Positions 43,969 through 51,507 of a DNA stretch of 64,000 bases are shown here, in pieces (position 1 is the stretch's first letter; each line of letters opens with the position of its first letter). Both the position numbers and the translations under genes were made by a program. Source of the DNA: Fimbriimonadaceae bacterium. Its GTDB lineage: Bacteria; Armatimonadota; Fimbriimonadia; Fimbriimonadales; Fimbriimonadaceae. The notes under the pieces are model-generated. The model saw nothing but the letters and a program-made list of their open reading frames with translations, did no database searches and was not told the origin of the DNA. Where the stretch lies: the NCBI GenBank assembly GCA_026129685.1, contig JAHCHO010000003.1, forward strand, positions 361,256 to 425,255. The letters are read 5' to 3'.

Positions 43969-44541
43969 CTACTCCGCCACGTCGGTCGGCGGAAACAGGT
44001 CGAGGTGCGAAGGGTCCCGATAGCTCCGCCCGGTGTAGGGATGGAAGGACGACATCCAGCCGCCCTGCACGATCGCTTCGCCCACCATGCCCTCTCCGCA
44101 CTGCTCGCACACCGCCTGGTCGCACTGGAACTCCCGGATGTCCCCCGTCGGCAGTTCGACCTGCACCACGAACCGGGTCTTCGGATCGTCGAGGGTGTCG
44201 AAGTCCTGGAACCACATGCCGATGCCGGGAATCTCGGCGAAGCGCGTCGTCACCCGAACGTCCGGCATCCGCATCGGCGCCTGATTCGGTGCGGTCACCG
44301 ACTTCGCCCCGCGCCAACCCAGGGCGTACCCCGCCCCCGTCATCGCCAAACCGATCACCAGCACGACCACCCCCGCCCACGATTGGAGCAGCATCGAGGC
44401 GTCGCCGCCTTCGGCGCGCGTGAAGGTGAACCGAAACACCCCACCGGCGAACATCAAAAGCGACGAGACCGCGCCGACGACGATCAGCCCTACCCCCAAG
44501 AGGATGAGGCACCCGACCCGGTCTTCGCGCTTGTACTGCAC
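43969..44541 (-). CDS. Membrane protein of unknown function
   Basis: A 190-residue protein with two TM helices (CLILLGVGLIVVGAVSSLLMFAGGVF; VVVLVIGLAMTGAGYALGW) and a cytosolic or external C-terminal domain with a CxxxxCxxC cluster (FQCDQAVCEQCGEG), possibly a metal site. That domain resembles small DUF domains found in membrane-linked predicted regulators, but I cannot name it. Start GTG at 44541, with TAGCCT 9 nt upstream. Confidence 0.65.
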   Translation of the reverse strand: MQYKREDRVGCLILLGVGLIVVGAVSSLLMFAGGVFRFTFTRAEGGDASMLLQSWAGVVVLVIGLAMTGAGYALGWRGAKSVTAPNQAPMRMPDVRVTTRFAEIPGIGMWFQDFDTLDDPKTRFVVQVELPTGDIREFQCDQAVCEQCGEGMVGEAIVQGGWMSSFHPYTGRSYRDPSHLDLFPPTDVAE

Positions 44542-44593
44542 GGTGGGCGAAGGCTACCCGGCGACGGTCCGCGATGACGAAAACGGCTGTTGA

Positions 44594-44606
44594 TCACGAG
44601 TCGTGA
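44594..44606. repeat. 13-bp palindrome upstream of 44541 gene
   Basis: TCACGA-G-TCGTGA is a perfect palindrome with a single central base, 53 bp before the GTG of the minus-strand membrane protein. It could be an operator. No regulator gene lies next to it. The rest of the spacer 44542-44834 holds no convincing gene. Confidence 0.4.
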
Positions 44607-44834
44607 CCAAAGCGGTTGAACCTACGGTCGCTTCGGGTTAGGTTCAAGGCGTGGGAAGATCATCGAGTGATCATCGGGAGGCGCGCGCGGTTTTTGGCCA
44701 TCTTTGGGATCACCTGGTGGATCGTGGGGACCCCGGGGCCGGTCGTCGAACACGGCGACACCCAAACCCAAGGGGGGAGGGGCGTCTGCCGTCAACCGGC
44801 AGGTCGGCATCGTCCCGACCTCGGGGCTCCAACC

Positions 44835-45734
44835 TCAGCCTCGCACGAACGCGATGCCACCGACCCCGAGCAGTTTGCGCTCGCCCTTTGCCGAACCCAC
44901 GGACCACCAGAGGGTGTCTTTGCCGTAGGCCGCCCAGGCCCGTCCGTCCGCGGTGGCGGCGAACAGGGCCAAGTTGCGTCCGTACCGACCCACTCCCTCC
45001 GACTTCCCGGTTTGGAGGCTGCACAGGCCGATCCGCTCGTCCGGCCAACTCCGCCAAGCCACCCGACCGTCCGGCACCACGCCTAGGACCTCGTAGGACT
45101 CGCCCGGCCTCCCTTCCCAACCTCGGGCGAACTTGCCGTCAAGGCCAAGGCGACCGATGCCGCCGTTCCGAGCGACGACCAGGGCCTTGCCATCCTTAGT
45201 CCAGTCGGGACGCGACCCCCGACCCACCGTCGTCACCTTCCCGGTCGCCGCTTCGGCGACGAACACGTTCGGCCCGGAGTCGGCCAACGAGTGGAAGGCG
45301 AGGCGCCCGCCGTCGGGCGACCAGGCGGGCGGGTCGTCGCGGTGCCCCTCCGCACTCAGACGCTTCTTGCCAGAACCGTCGAGCGCCATCGTGTAGAGCC
45401 CGGGCGGGTCGTCGCACAGGAAGGCGATCGTGCGTCCGTCGGGCGAGAACGCCGCCGAGCGGCAACCGCCGTTCATGTCGGGGGTGAGGTTGCGCGGGTT
45501 TTGCCCGCGCGACCCGCAGATCCAGAGGTCCCAGTGGCCCTGGGCGTGGTCCCAATAGACCAGTCGCGTACCGTCCGGCGAGGCCGCCAAGGGCCGTTCC
45601 CAGGACACCTTGGCCACGATCCTCGTCGGCGGCTTGCCGTCGAAGCCCACCGTCCAGATCGCGCCGGCTTGGGAGTAGGCGACGCGCCACGGCGAGGACG
45701 CGACAACAAGGGCCAGAGCGCCGAACAGCACCAT
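44835..45734 (-). CDS. TolB-like beta-propeller protein
   Basis: A 299-residue protein with an N-terminal hydrophobic segment (VLFGALALVVAS) and WD40/PD40-like blades of TolB type: ASPDGTRLVYWDH, FSPDGRTIAFLCDD, WSPDGGRLAFHS, then PDWTKDGKALVV. It is probably an exported six-blade propeller. Its partner is unknown. It is next to, and in the same orientation as, the sugar-binding lipoprotein at 45772. Confidence 0.75.
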   Translation of the reverse strand: MVLFGALALVVASSPWRVAYSQAGAIWTVGFDGKPPTRIVAKVSWERPLAASPDGTRLVYWDHAQGHWDLWICGSRGQNPRNLTPDMNGGCRSAAFSPDGRTIAFLCDDPPGLYTMALDGSGKKRLSAEGHRDDPPAWSPDGGRLAFHSLADSGPNVFVAEAATGKVTTVGRGSRPDWTKDGKALVVARNGGIGRLGLDGKFARGWEGRPGESYEVLGVVPDGRVAWRSWPDERIGLCSLQTGKSEGVGRYGRNLALFAATADGRAWAAYGKDTLWWSVGSAKGERKLLGVGGIAFVRG

Positions 45735-45771
45735 CGTTCGTGGCTACCGGAAGCGCGCCCCCCGTCGTTCC

Positions 45772-46782
45772 CTATTTGGCGGGCGGGGCGATCAGCTTGG
45801 CGATCTCGGGGTCGGCCATGTTCGCCTTGTCCACGACCTTCGCGCCGCTGTCCACCCGCTTCTCGACGGTCTCGCCCTTGAGATGCTTGATCATCATCTC
45901 GACGCCCGTCTTCCCCATCAGGAACGGGTTCTGGACCACGAGGGCATTGATCTCGCCCGTGCCGAGGGCCTCGACCAACTTGGGCGACGAATCGAACCCG
46001 ACGAACCGAACCTTGCCCGCCAGCCCGGCGTTCTGGAGCGCGCGCAACATGCCGAAGGTGCTCGACTCGTTCGGGCAGAAGACGGCGTCGAACTGAACCG
46101 TCCCGTCCGGATTGCGGAACCGGTCGATGAGTTTCTCGCTGGCCGCCTGGGCGGATTCGGTCGTGGGACCCGCGTACTGGTTCTCGCTCAGGACGGTGAC
46201 GTTCGTCGCGCCAGTCATCGCCTCGAGGAAACCGGCCTCTCGCTCGGACGTGCTCGCCGAACCTTCCTGATAGCGGAGCATCACCACCTTGCCCCCGCTC
46301 GGCAGCATCGTCAGGAGCTTTTCGCCGCCGCTCTTGCCCGCCGCCTTGTTGTCGGTGGCCACGAAGCTGACCGTTTCCACGTCCTTGAGGGCCGAGTCGA
46401 TGATCAGAACGGGGATGCCCTCTTTCTGGGCGGCGGTCACGGGGGTGCGAAGCGCGGTGTCGTCCAAAGGCGCGAGGACGATGCCGTCCACGCCCTTGGC
46501 GACGAAGTCCTCGACGACCTTGATCTGGTCCTCGCGATCGTCCTCCTTGAGGGGACCTTTCCAGATGACCTCGGCGCCGTTCGCCGCCGCCGCTTCCTCC
46601 GCGCCGGCATGGATCGCCTTCCAGAACTCGTGGGTCGAGCCCTTCGGGATGACGGCGATCTGGAACTTCTTGCCCGCCGTTTCGCCCTCGGCCTTCTTGG
46701 CGTCGCCGCCCGGTTGGCAACCCGCGAGCAAGGCGAGGGCGCCCGCCGCGATCAACGTCGAAACCCACGCGTGTCGCTTCAT
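45772..46782 (-). CDS. Ribose-type sugar-binding lipoprotein
   Basis: A 336-residue periplasmic-binding protein of the RbsB/PBP1 class with a lipoprotein signal (LIAAGALALLAGC, Cys22). Signatures: VIPKGSTHEFWKAIHAGAEEAAA, VDGIVLAPLDDTALRTPVTAAQKEGIPVLIIDSAL and KVRFVGFDSSPKLVEALGTGEI. It should bind a sugar for an ABC importer, but no permease or ATPase gene is adjacent, so it works with a distant transporter or as a sensor. Confidence 0.85.
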   Translation of the reverse strand: MKRHAWVSTLIAAGALALLAGCQPGGDAKKAEGETAGKKFQIAVIPKGSTHEFWKAIHAGAEEAAAANGAEVIWKGPLKEDDREDQIKVVEDFVAKGVDGIVLAPLDDTALRTPVTAAQKEGIPVLIIDSALKDVETVSFVATDNKAAGKSGGEKLLTMLPSGGKVVMLRYQEGSASTSEREAGFLEAMTGATNVTVLSENQYAGPTTESAQAASEKLIDRFRNPDGTVQFDAVFCPNESSTFGMLRALQNAGLAGKVRFVGFDSSPKLVEALGTGEINALVVQNPFLMGKTGVEMMIKHLKGETVEKRVDSGAKVVDKANMADPEIAKLIAPPAK

Positions 46783-47025
46783 GGTGCCCGCGTTTTACCC
46801 TGCTTCGGGGGCGAATTCGGGGGACGACGAAAAAGGGCGATAGGCCTTAGGGTCCGGCACTGCTTCTCGTCGGCCGGTCCCTCGTATTACCACCCAATGA
46901 GACACTCCAACCCGATGACCGACCGGCGCGAACGAACCCCCGTTGGGACCTTCCGCCCGAACGAGGCCGAGGCCGGAACCAATCGAGCCCATCCGGGCAT
47001 AGAGAGTCTCGTGGACCGAAAGACG

Positions 47026-47331
47026 ATGGCAACGTACCTGTATATCGCCGCCAACCCGGCACGAGAGCTGTTCGTCGGGGTGACCAAGAACCTCGGCGAA
47101 ACGATGACGCTCCATCGGTCCGGTCGTCTCGGCCTGCCCGGCGTCCAGTCCCACGAGGATCTGGTCTACGCCGAAGAGCACCCGACCCTTCACGCGGCCC
47201 TGCGTCGCCTCACGCAGTTCACCAACCTCGCGCCGTACGATCTCAAGCAGGCGGTGCGGACTTTCAACCCCGGCTGGCGCGACCTCACCCCCGAGTTCGC
47301 CACGAACCGCAACGTGGCGCTGACGGCTTAG
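47026..47331 (+). CDS. GIY-YIG-like small protein
   Basis: A 101-residue protein whose layout matches small GIY-YIG nuclease-like domains: YLYIAANPARELFVGVTKNLGETMTLHRSG, then LVYAEEHPTLHAALRRLTQFTNL, then FNPGWRDLTPEF. The GIY is LYI and the YIG is VGV, so key tyrosines are altered and cleavage is doubtful. An earlier ATG at 46897 would add 43 residues of low-complexity character. Ends at a strong bidirectional terminator. Confidence 0.6.
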   Translation: MATYLYIAANPARELFVGVTKNLGETMTLHRSGRLGLPGVQSHEDLVYAEEHPTLHAALRRLTQFTNLAPYDLKQAVRTFNPGWRDLTPEFATNRNVALTA

Positions 47332-47352
47332 GCTCCTTCGCTCAAGTACGAC

Positions 47353-47378
47353 GGGCCGCTCCGACCCCGGAGCGGCCC
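47353..47378. terminator. Bidirectional hairpin terminator
   Basis: A perfect 11-bp stem GGGCCGCTCCG (47353-47363) / CGGAGCGGCCC (47368-47378) with a 4-nt loop ACCC between two convergent genes (GIY-YIG-like and vapC). T-poor on both sides. Confidence 0.7.
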
Positions 47379-47385
47379 CGTTCGT

Positions 47386-47772
47386 TTAGCCGAACGTCAG
47401 AAACGGCAGCGACCGGAGCCGGGCGTCCTGGGTTGCCAGGCGCGCGCCCAGGGCGTAGGCGGTGGCGGCGATGAACCGGTCCGCCGGGTCCTCGTGCGAG
47501 AAAGGAAGCGTCCGGCTGAGAATGGCGATTTCGGCGGTGAGGGGCGCATCCCGAAAACCGGCCCGTTTGACGAACCCGATCAGCTCGGCCAAGTCGGTTC
47601 CTTCCATGAGCTCCAGGCGACCCCGTCCGGCGAGCAACGCAATCTCCCAATAGCAGACGGTGGGAACAAGAACCGACCCGGAATCCGCCTGTAGCTCCCG
47701 TCTATGCGAAGGATCGAGCCGATCGTCGCCCGTGAGGTACCAGATCAGCACATGGGTGTCCACCACGATCAC
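47386..47772 (-). CDS. vapC: VapC-type PIN-domain toxin
   Basis: A 128-residue PIN-domain ribonuclease: VVDTHVLIWYL (first acidic residue), CYWEIALL, and PADRFIAATAYALG with the second acidic pair, ending TQDARLRSL. VapC toxins cut tRNA or rRNA when the antitoxin is lost. The GTG at 47772 overlaps the antitoxin stop as GTGA. Confidence 0.85.
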   Translation of the reverse strand: MIVVDTHVLIWYLTGDDRLDPSHRRELQADSGSVLVPTVCYWEIALLAGRGRLELMEGTDLAELIGFVKRAGFRDAPLTAEIAILSRTLPFSHEDPADRFIAATAYALGARLATQDARLRSLPFLTFG

Positions 47773-48002
47773 TTCATCGCTTCCCACTCGACGTCCAACG
47801 GTTCCATGATGTCGCCAACGATGCGAATCTTGCCCTTGGCCAACCCAAAACCCGAGGATTCGCCGCGTGCTTCCCTCGGCGGCGCCACCTCCGCCACGAC
47901 CACTCCGCGCTTCGTGATCTGGATGTGCTCCCCGGTTTCCTTGACCCGATCCAGCAACTGAAGGCACTTCGCCTTGAACTCGGTGGCGGTGAGGACGATC
48001 AC
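47769..48002 (-). CDS. Phd/YefM-type antitoxin
   Basis: A 77-residue antitoxin of the Phd/YefM fold: IVLTATEFKAKCLQLLDRVKETGEHIQITKRGVVVAEVAPP, with a C-terminal tail (ILEPLDVEWEAMK-like GDIMEPLDVEWEAMK) that binds the toxin. The GTG at 48002 fits the family N-terminus and lies exactly 6 nt after TATGCT. An ATG at 48017 is an alternative. It should repress its own promoter together with VapC. Confidence 0.82.
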   Translation of the reverse strand: MIVLTATEFKAKCLQLLDRVKETGEHIQITKRGVVVAEVAPPREARGESSGFGLAKGKIRIVGDIMEPLDVEWEAMK

Positions 48003-48008
48003 ACGACA

Positions 48009-48052
48009 AGCATACATCAACATCCATTGATGACCGGTCCTAATGACCGGTC
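48009..48052 (-). promoter_or_regulatory. Promoter/operator of the VapBC pair
   Basis: TATGCT (minus 48014-48009) puts +1 at the GTG 48002. Upstream are two copies of the palindrome GACCGGTC (48032-48039 and 48045-48052), 13 bp apart, candidate antitoxin-binding sites. The second lies inside the end of the neighbouring esterase gene. Confidence 0.5.
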
Positions 48053-49290
48053 TTCTTCGCGACACGGTCGAAGAAGGCGTAGGCATCCGCGATCCCTTCG
48101 GCTACGACCATCAGGTGCTCGCAAGGGTCGTACCGCTTGAACTCGATCCCGGGTACGTCCTTGGCGAGCTTGTCCGCCCCTTGGCGCAACATCGGCATCT
48201 CTTGGGTGCCGACCGCTAGAAACAGCGGCACCCCCGCGAGGTTTTCGGGCAGGCCGAAGGCGGCGGGAGCGAACAGCGCGACCCCGCTGGGCTTCGGCGT
48301 CACGCTCCCTGAGCGCAGGGCGACTCCGCCGCCAAGACTGTGACCCATGACGAACAGCCGCTTGGGCGCGACCCCCGTCTCCTTCCTCAGCCAATCCAGC
48401 ACGTCGGCCACCGCCGTCGTGCCCGTTCGAGGGCTGAAGAACGCCCACTTGCGGCGCCAAGCTTCGCTCGCCGCCGCTCCGGCCCCGTACGCCCGGTAGA
48501 ACATTTCCTCGCTCCCGCCGGCCCCATGGAGGGCGACCACCACCGTCGCCTCGTCCTTCCACATTGGGTGCAGCGTCGCCCGGAACAGCGTCGAACCCTG
48601 CCGAGCCAAGAACACCTCCGGCGTCCGCGATTCGGGACTCGACAGCCGCCTCTCGGCCAGGCCGATCCAAGCCACGAACGGCGACGAAACCTCGGCGCGG
48701 TCCGGATGATCGAGGAGGTCGAGGAGTTTTTCGCCGATAGGGCCCGCCACCGAATCGCCGCTCGAGGCCATCCGCTCGAGGCGCGCCCGAATGTCCCTTT
48801 CGCGGCTGAACTCGATTGCGTCGGTCCAACGCGCCGCCTGGACCATGGCGACCGGTGACCGCAAGGACGGCTCCCGCGTGACCGAGGTCCTCGCGACCTC
48901 GCCGAACTTCAGGGTCATTGGCGCCCCGTCCAGGCGCACCCTCACTTCTTCGACCCCCGGATCGTAGGCGAGGTAGGCGATCAGCGACAGGGCTTCGCCC
49001 GTTTCGGCGATCGGGCGCTCCGCCCGATAGGAAACCGCATCCGTCGGTTCCACGGACCGTCCCTGCAGGGCGGCGGTCGCCTCGTCGAGCGCGCGGCACG
49101 CGGCCGGCCACTTTCCGGCGAAGAAGCTCGTCACCACGTTGTTCAGGTGAGGGACCGCCTCCGCCTTGCGCGCGCGATCGGCCTTGACCCAGATCCGGTC
49201 CATCCGCACGAGGCGAAGACCCATGTCGTACCGGCCGATCACCGGCTCGGGTGAAGTCCAGAGGGCGAGGGCGCAAAGGGCCGCGATCAT
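48040..49290 (-). CDS. Exported alpha/beta-hydrolase esterase
   Basis: A 416-residue protein with an N-terminal hydrophobic start (AALCALALWTS), a long helical N-terminal part and a C-terminal alpha/beta-hydrolase domain: VVVALHGAGGSEEMFYRAYG (oxyanion), GHSLGGGVALRSG (nucleophile Ser) and PCEHLMVVAEG (catalytic His). It resembles polyhydroxybutyrate-depolymerase-like or acetyl-esterase proteins, but its substrate is open. TAAGCT lies exactly 6 nt before the ATG. Confidence 0.75.
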   Translation of the reverse strand: MIAALCALALWTSPEPVIGRYDMGLRLVRMDRIWVKADRARKAEAVPHLNNVVTSFFAGKWPAACRALDEATAALQGRSVEPTDAVSYRAERPIAETGEALSLIAYLAYDPGVEEVRVRLDGAPMTLKFGEVARTSVTREPSLRSPVAMVQAARWTDAIEFSRERDIRARLERMASSGDSVAGPIGEKLLDLLDHPDRAEVSSPFVAWIGLAERRLSSPESRTPEVFLARQGSTLFRATLHPMWKDEATVVVALHGAGGSEEMFYRAYGAGAAASEAWRRKWAFFSPRTGTTAVADVLDWLRKETGVAPKRLFVMGHSLGGGVALRSGSVTPKPSGVALFAPAAFGLPENLAGVPLFLAVGTQEMPMLRQGADKLAKDVPGIEFKRYDPCEHLMVVAEGIADAYAFFDRVAKKTGH

Positions 49291-49313
49291 GGTCCCAGCT
49301 TATCGCAGTCCGA

Positions 49314-49949
49314 CTACGAGAGCACGCCCCGCTCGATGAGGGCCCGACGCATTTGCGCCGCCGGGTCGGCGTGGGGATCGATCAGCACCGCGTCCCAACC
49401 GCACGCGCGCGCCCCCTCGACGTTCTTCGGCCCATCCTCGAAGAACAGGATTTGCGGTCCCGCGCAACCCGTCCACGCTTCGTACGCCCGGTAGATCGCC
49501 GGGTCGGGCTTGTGCAAGCGCATGGTGTGCGAGGCCGCCGGGAACCGCAGCTTTGGGATCTGGGGCAAGAGGACGCCCTCGTGCATCACTCGCCAATGAG
49601 GCTCGTTGGTGTTCGACAGGCAACCCGTAGCGACGCCCGCCGCGTTCAGTTCGTCCACAAGTTCCTCGGTACCCTCGTAGGGACCGACGAGGATCGCTTG
49701 GTGGACCGCCAGCGCCGTCTCCGTGTCCGTTTCGAGCAAATCTGCGAACCGGACCAGGAACTCCTGGTCCGTCAGGTCGCCCGCCTGGTAGGCGTCGAAG
49801 AACGGGAGGTCGGTGATCGTCTTTCCGCGAAGGGCCGGCGGGACTCCGTCCAGCCCCGCCGCCCGGGCGCAGTCGTCCCAGACCGTGCGCAACTTGCTCA
49901 GCACCCCGCCGACGTCGAAGCAGACCAGCCGAATCGAAGACCTAGACAT
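49314..49949 (-). CDS. HAD-superfamily hydrolase
   Basis: A 211-residue HAD phosphatase (subfamily IA): FDVGGVLSK (motif I, with the second Asp changed to Gly, as in some haloacid-dehalogenase/epoxide-like members), CLSNTNEPH (motif II), KPDPAIYRAYEAW (motif III) and FFEDGPKNVEGARACGW (motif IV). The start overlaps the ALDH stop by 8 nt, so it is likely co-transcribed. Substrate unknown. Confidence 0.82.
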   Translation of the reverse strand: MSRSSIRLVCFDVGGVLSKLRTVWDDCARAAGLDGVPPALRGKTITDLPFFDAYQAGDLTDQEFLVRFADLLETDTETALAVHQAILVGPYEGTEELVDELNAAGVATGCLSNTNEPHWRVMHEGVLLPQIPKLRFPAASHTMRLHKPDPAIYRAYEAWTGCAGPQILFFEDGPKNVEGARACGWDAVLIDPHADPAAQMRRALIERGVLS

Positions 49950-51444
49950 CGAACCGGATTCCCTGGGCGAGGGCCGGCGCTTCCGTGCCGTAGTAGGTCG
50001 TGCTCGTCTGGCGGCGCATGTACTGCTTCCAGCTGTCGGAACCCGACTCCCGGCCGCCACCCGTTTCCTTCTCCCCGCCGAACGCGCCCCCGATCTCGGC
50101 GCCGCTCGTGCCGATGTTCACGTTCGCGATGCCGCAGTCGCTCGTCCGCTTGAAGTACTCGGCCTCTCGCAGGTCGGTGGTCATGATCGAGGAGGACAGC
50201 CCCTGCGGGACCGCGTTGTGGATCTCCATCGCCTCCTCGAGGGTGTCGTAGGGGAGGACGTAGGTGATCGGCGCGAAGGTCTCGTCGCAGACCACGCCGC
50301 TCTGCCGGGCAACTTTGACCATCGCGGGCGCGACGTAGTAGGCGTTCGGCAAAACGTCCTCGAGGAGGCGCTGCCCGCCCCGCACCGTCGCCCCGTCCGC
50401 CCGCGCCGAGGCGAGGGCCGCCTGCATCGTCTCGTACGACGCTCGGTCGATCAGCGGTCCGACCAAGGTTCCGGGATCGAGCGGGTTCCCGACCTTGTTG
50501 GCGGCGATGCGCGCCGCATTCTCGCTCAGGGCGTCGTACACCCGGTCCCAAAGCGAGCGATGGACGATCACGCGCCGGGTCGTCGTGCAGCGCTGGCCCG
50601 CCGTGCCGACCGACCCAAAGAGCAGGGACGGCATCGCGACCGCCAGATCGGCCTTCTCGGTGACGATCACCGCGTTGTTGCCGCCGAGTTCGAGGAGGCA
50701 GCGTCCGAATCGCGCCGCCACCTGCGGGCCGATCGCCCGACCCATCGCCGTCGAGCCGGTGGCGCTGATGAGCGGGACTCGCGAGTCCTCGATCATCGCT
50801 GCCGCCGCGTGACGGTTGCAGACCACCACTTGGCTCAGGTGGTCCGGCGCGCCGAACTCCGCCGCCACCTCCTCGAAAAGCGCTTGGCAGGCGAGGGCGG
50901 TCAGCGGCGTCTTCTCGGAAGGCTTCCAGATCACCGGGTCGCCGCAGACGAAGGCGAGCGCCGCGTTCCACGACCAGACCGCCACCGGAAAGTTGAACGC
51001 GCTGATCACGCCGACCGGGCCGAGGGGGTGCCAGGTCTCCGTCATCGCGTGCAAGGGACGCTCCGAAGCGATCGTCAGACCGTAGAGTTGGCGCGACAGA
51101 CCGACCGCGAAGTCGCAGATGTCGATCATCTCCTGAACCTCGCCGCGCCCCTCCTCGAGGATCTTGCCGTTCTCGACGGTCACCAGCCACGCGAGACGCT
51201 CCTTGTGCTCGCGCAACTTCTGGCCGAGTCGCCGGACCAACTCGCCCCGTTTCGGCGCGGGCACGTTTCGCCACGCCCCGAACGCCACCGACGCCCGCTC
51301 GATCGCCTCCGCCACGTCGGCCTTCGTATGGGTGCGCAGCGTCGTGAGCAAGCCGCCGTCGATCGGAGAGTGGACCGGCAAGTCCGTCCCTTCGTAGGGA
51401 GCAAAGGCGGGCTGGAACGACGCGAACACGTCCGGGGAGTGCAT
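49942..51444 (-). CDS. ALDH7-type aldehyde dehydrogenase
   Basis: A 500-residue NAD(P)-dependent aldehyde dehydrogenase with Glu252 (LELGGNNAVIV) and the nucleophile Cys286 (SVGTAGQRCTTTRR). The N-P-V-A motif ISAFNFPVAVWSWN, ATGSTAMGR and the C-terminal GNxxGGAFGGEK are standard. The SVGTAGQRCTTTRR context is typical of ALDH7A1-like alpha-aminoadipate-semialdehyde dehydrogenases of lysine breakdown. Divergent from hutH. TACAAT lies 7 nt before the ATG. Confidence 0.88.
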   Translation of the reverse strand: MHSPDVFASFQPAFAPYEGTDLPVHSPIDGGLLTTLRTHTKADVAEAIERASVAFGAWRNVPAPKRGELVRRLGQKLREHKERLAWLVTVENGKILEEGRGEVQEMIDICDFAVGLSRQLYGLTIASERPLHAMTETWHPLGPVGVISAFNFPVAVWSWNAALAFVCGDPVIWKPSEKTPLTALACQALFEEVAAEFGAPDHLSQVVVCNRHAAAAMIEDSRVPLISATGSTAMGRAIGPQVAARFGRCLLELGGNNAVIVTEKADLAVAMPSLLFGSVGTAGQRCTTTRRVIVHRSLWDRVYDALSENAARIAANKVGNPLDPGTLVGPLIDRASYETMQAALASARADGATVRGGQRLLEDVLPNAYYVAPAMVKVARQSGVVCDETFAPITYVLPYDTLEEAMEIHNAVPQGLSSSIMTTDLREAEYFKRTSDCGIANVNIGTSGAEIGGAFGGEKETGGGRESGSDSWKQYMRRQTSTTYYGTEAPALAQGIRFDV

Positions 51445-51451
51445 GGAGGAG

Positions 51452-51500
51452 ATTGTACTTGGCGAGCCGGAGCCCGGCCCGAACGCCCGCCAAGTAAACT
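51452..51500. promoter_or_regulatory. Divergent leaderless promoter pair (ALDH/hutH)
   Basis: In the 63-bp spacer, TACAAT (minus, 51457-51452) ends 7 nt before the ALDH ATG, and TAAACT (plus, 51495-51500) ends 7 nt before the hutH ATG. Both predict mRNA starts 1 nt before the start codon. No -35 is obvious. Confidence 0.6.
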
Positions 51501-51507
51501 CGCCGCC

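Noticed and set aside
45883-47025. Plus-strand frame leading into the GIY-YIG-like gene
   Set aside because: Most of it is antisense to the sugar-binding lipoprotein; only the part from about 47026 looks like protein.
49813-51507. Long plus-strand extension upstream of hutH
   Set aside because: It is antisense to the ALDH gene; HutH homology starts at 51508 with its own promoter.
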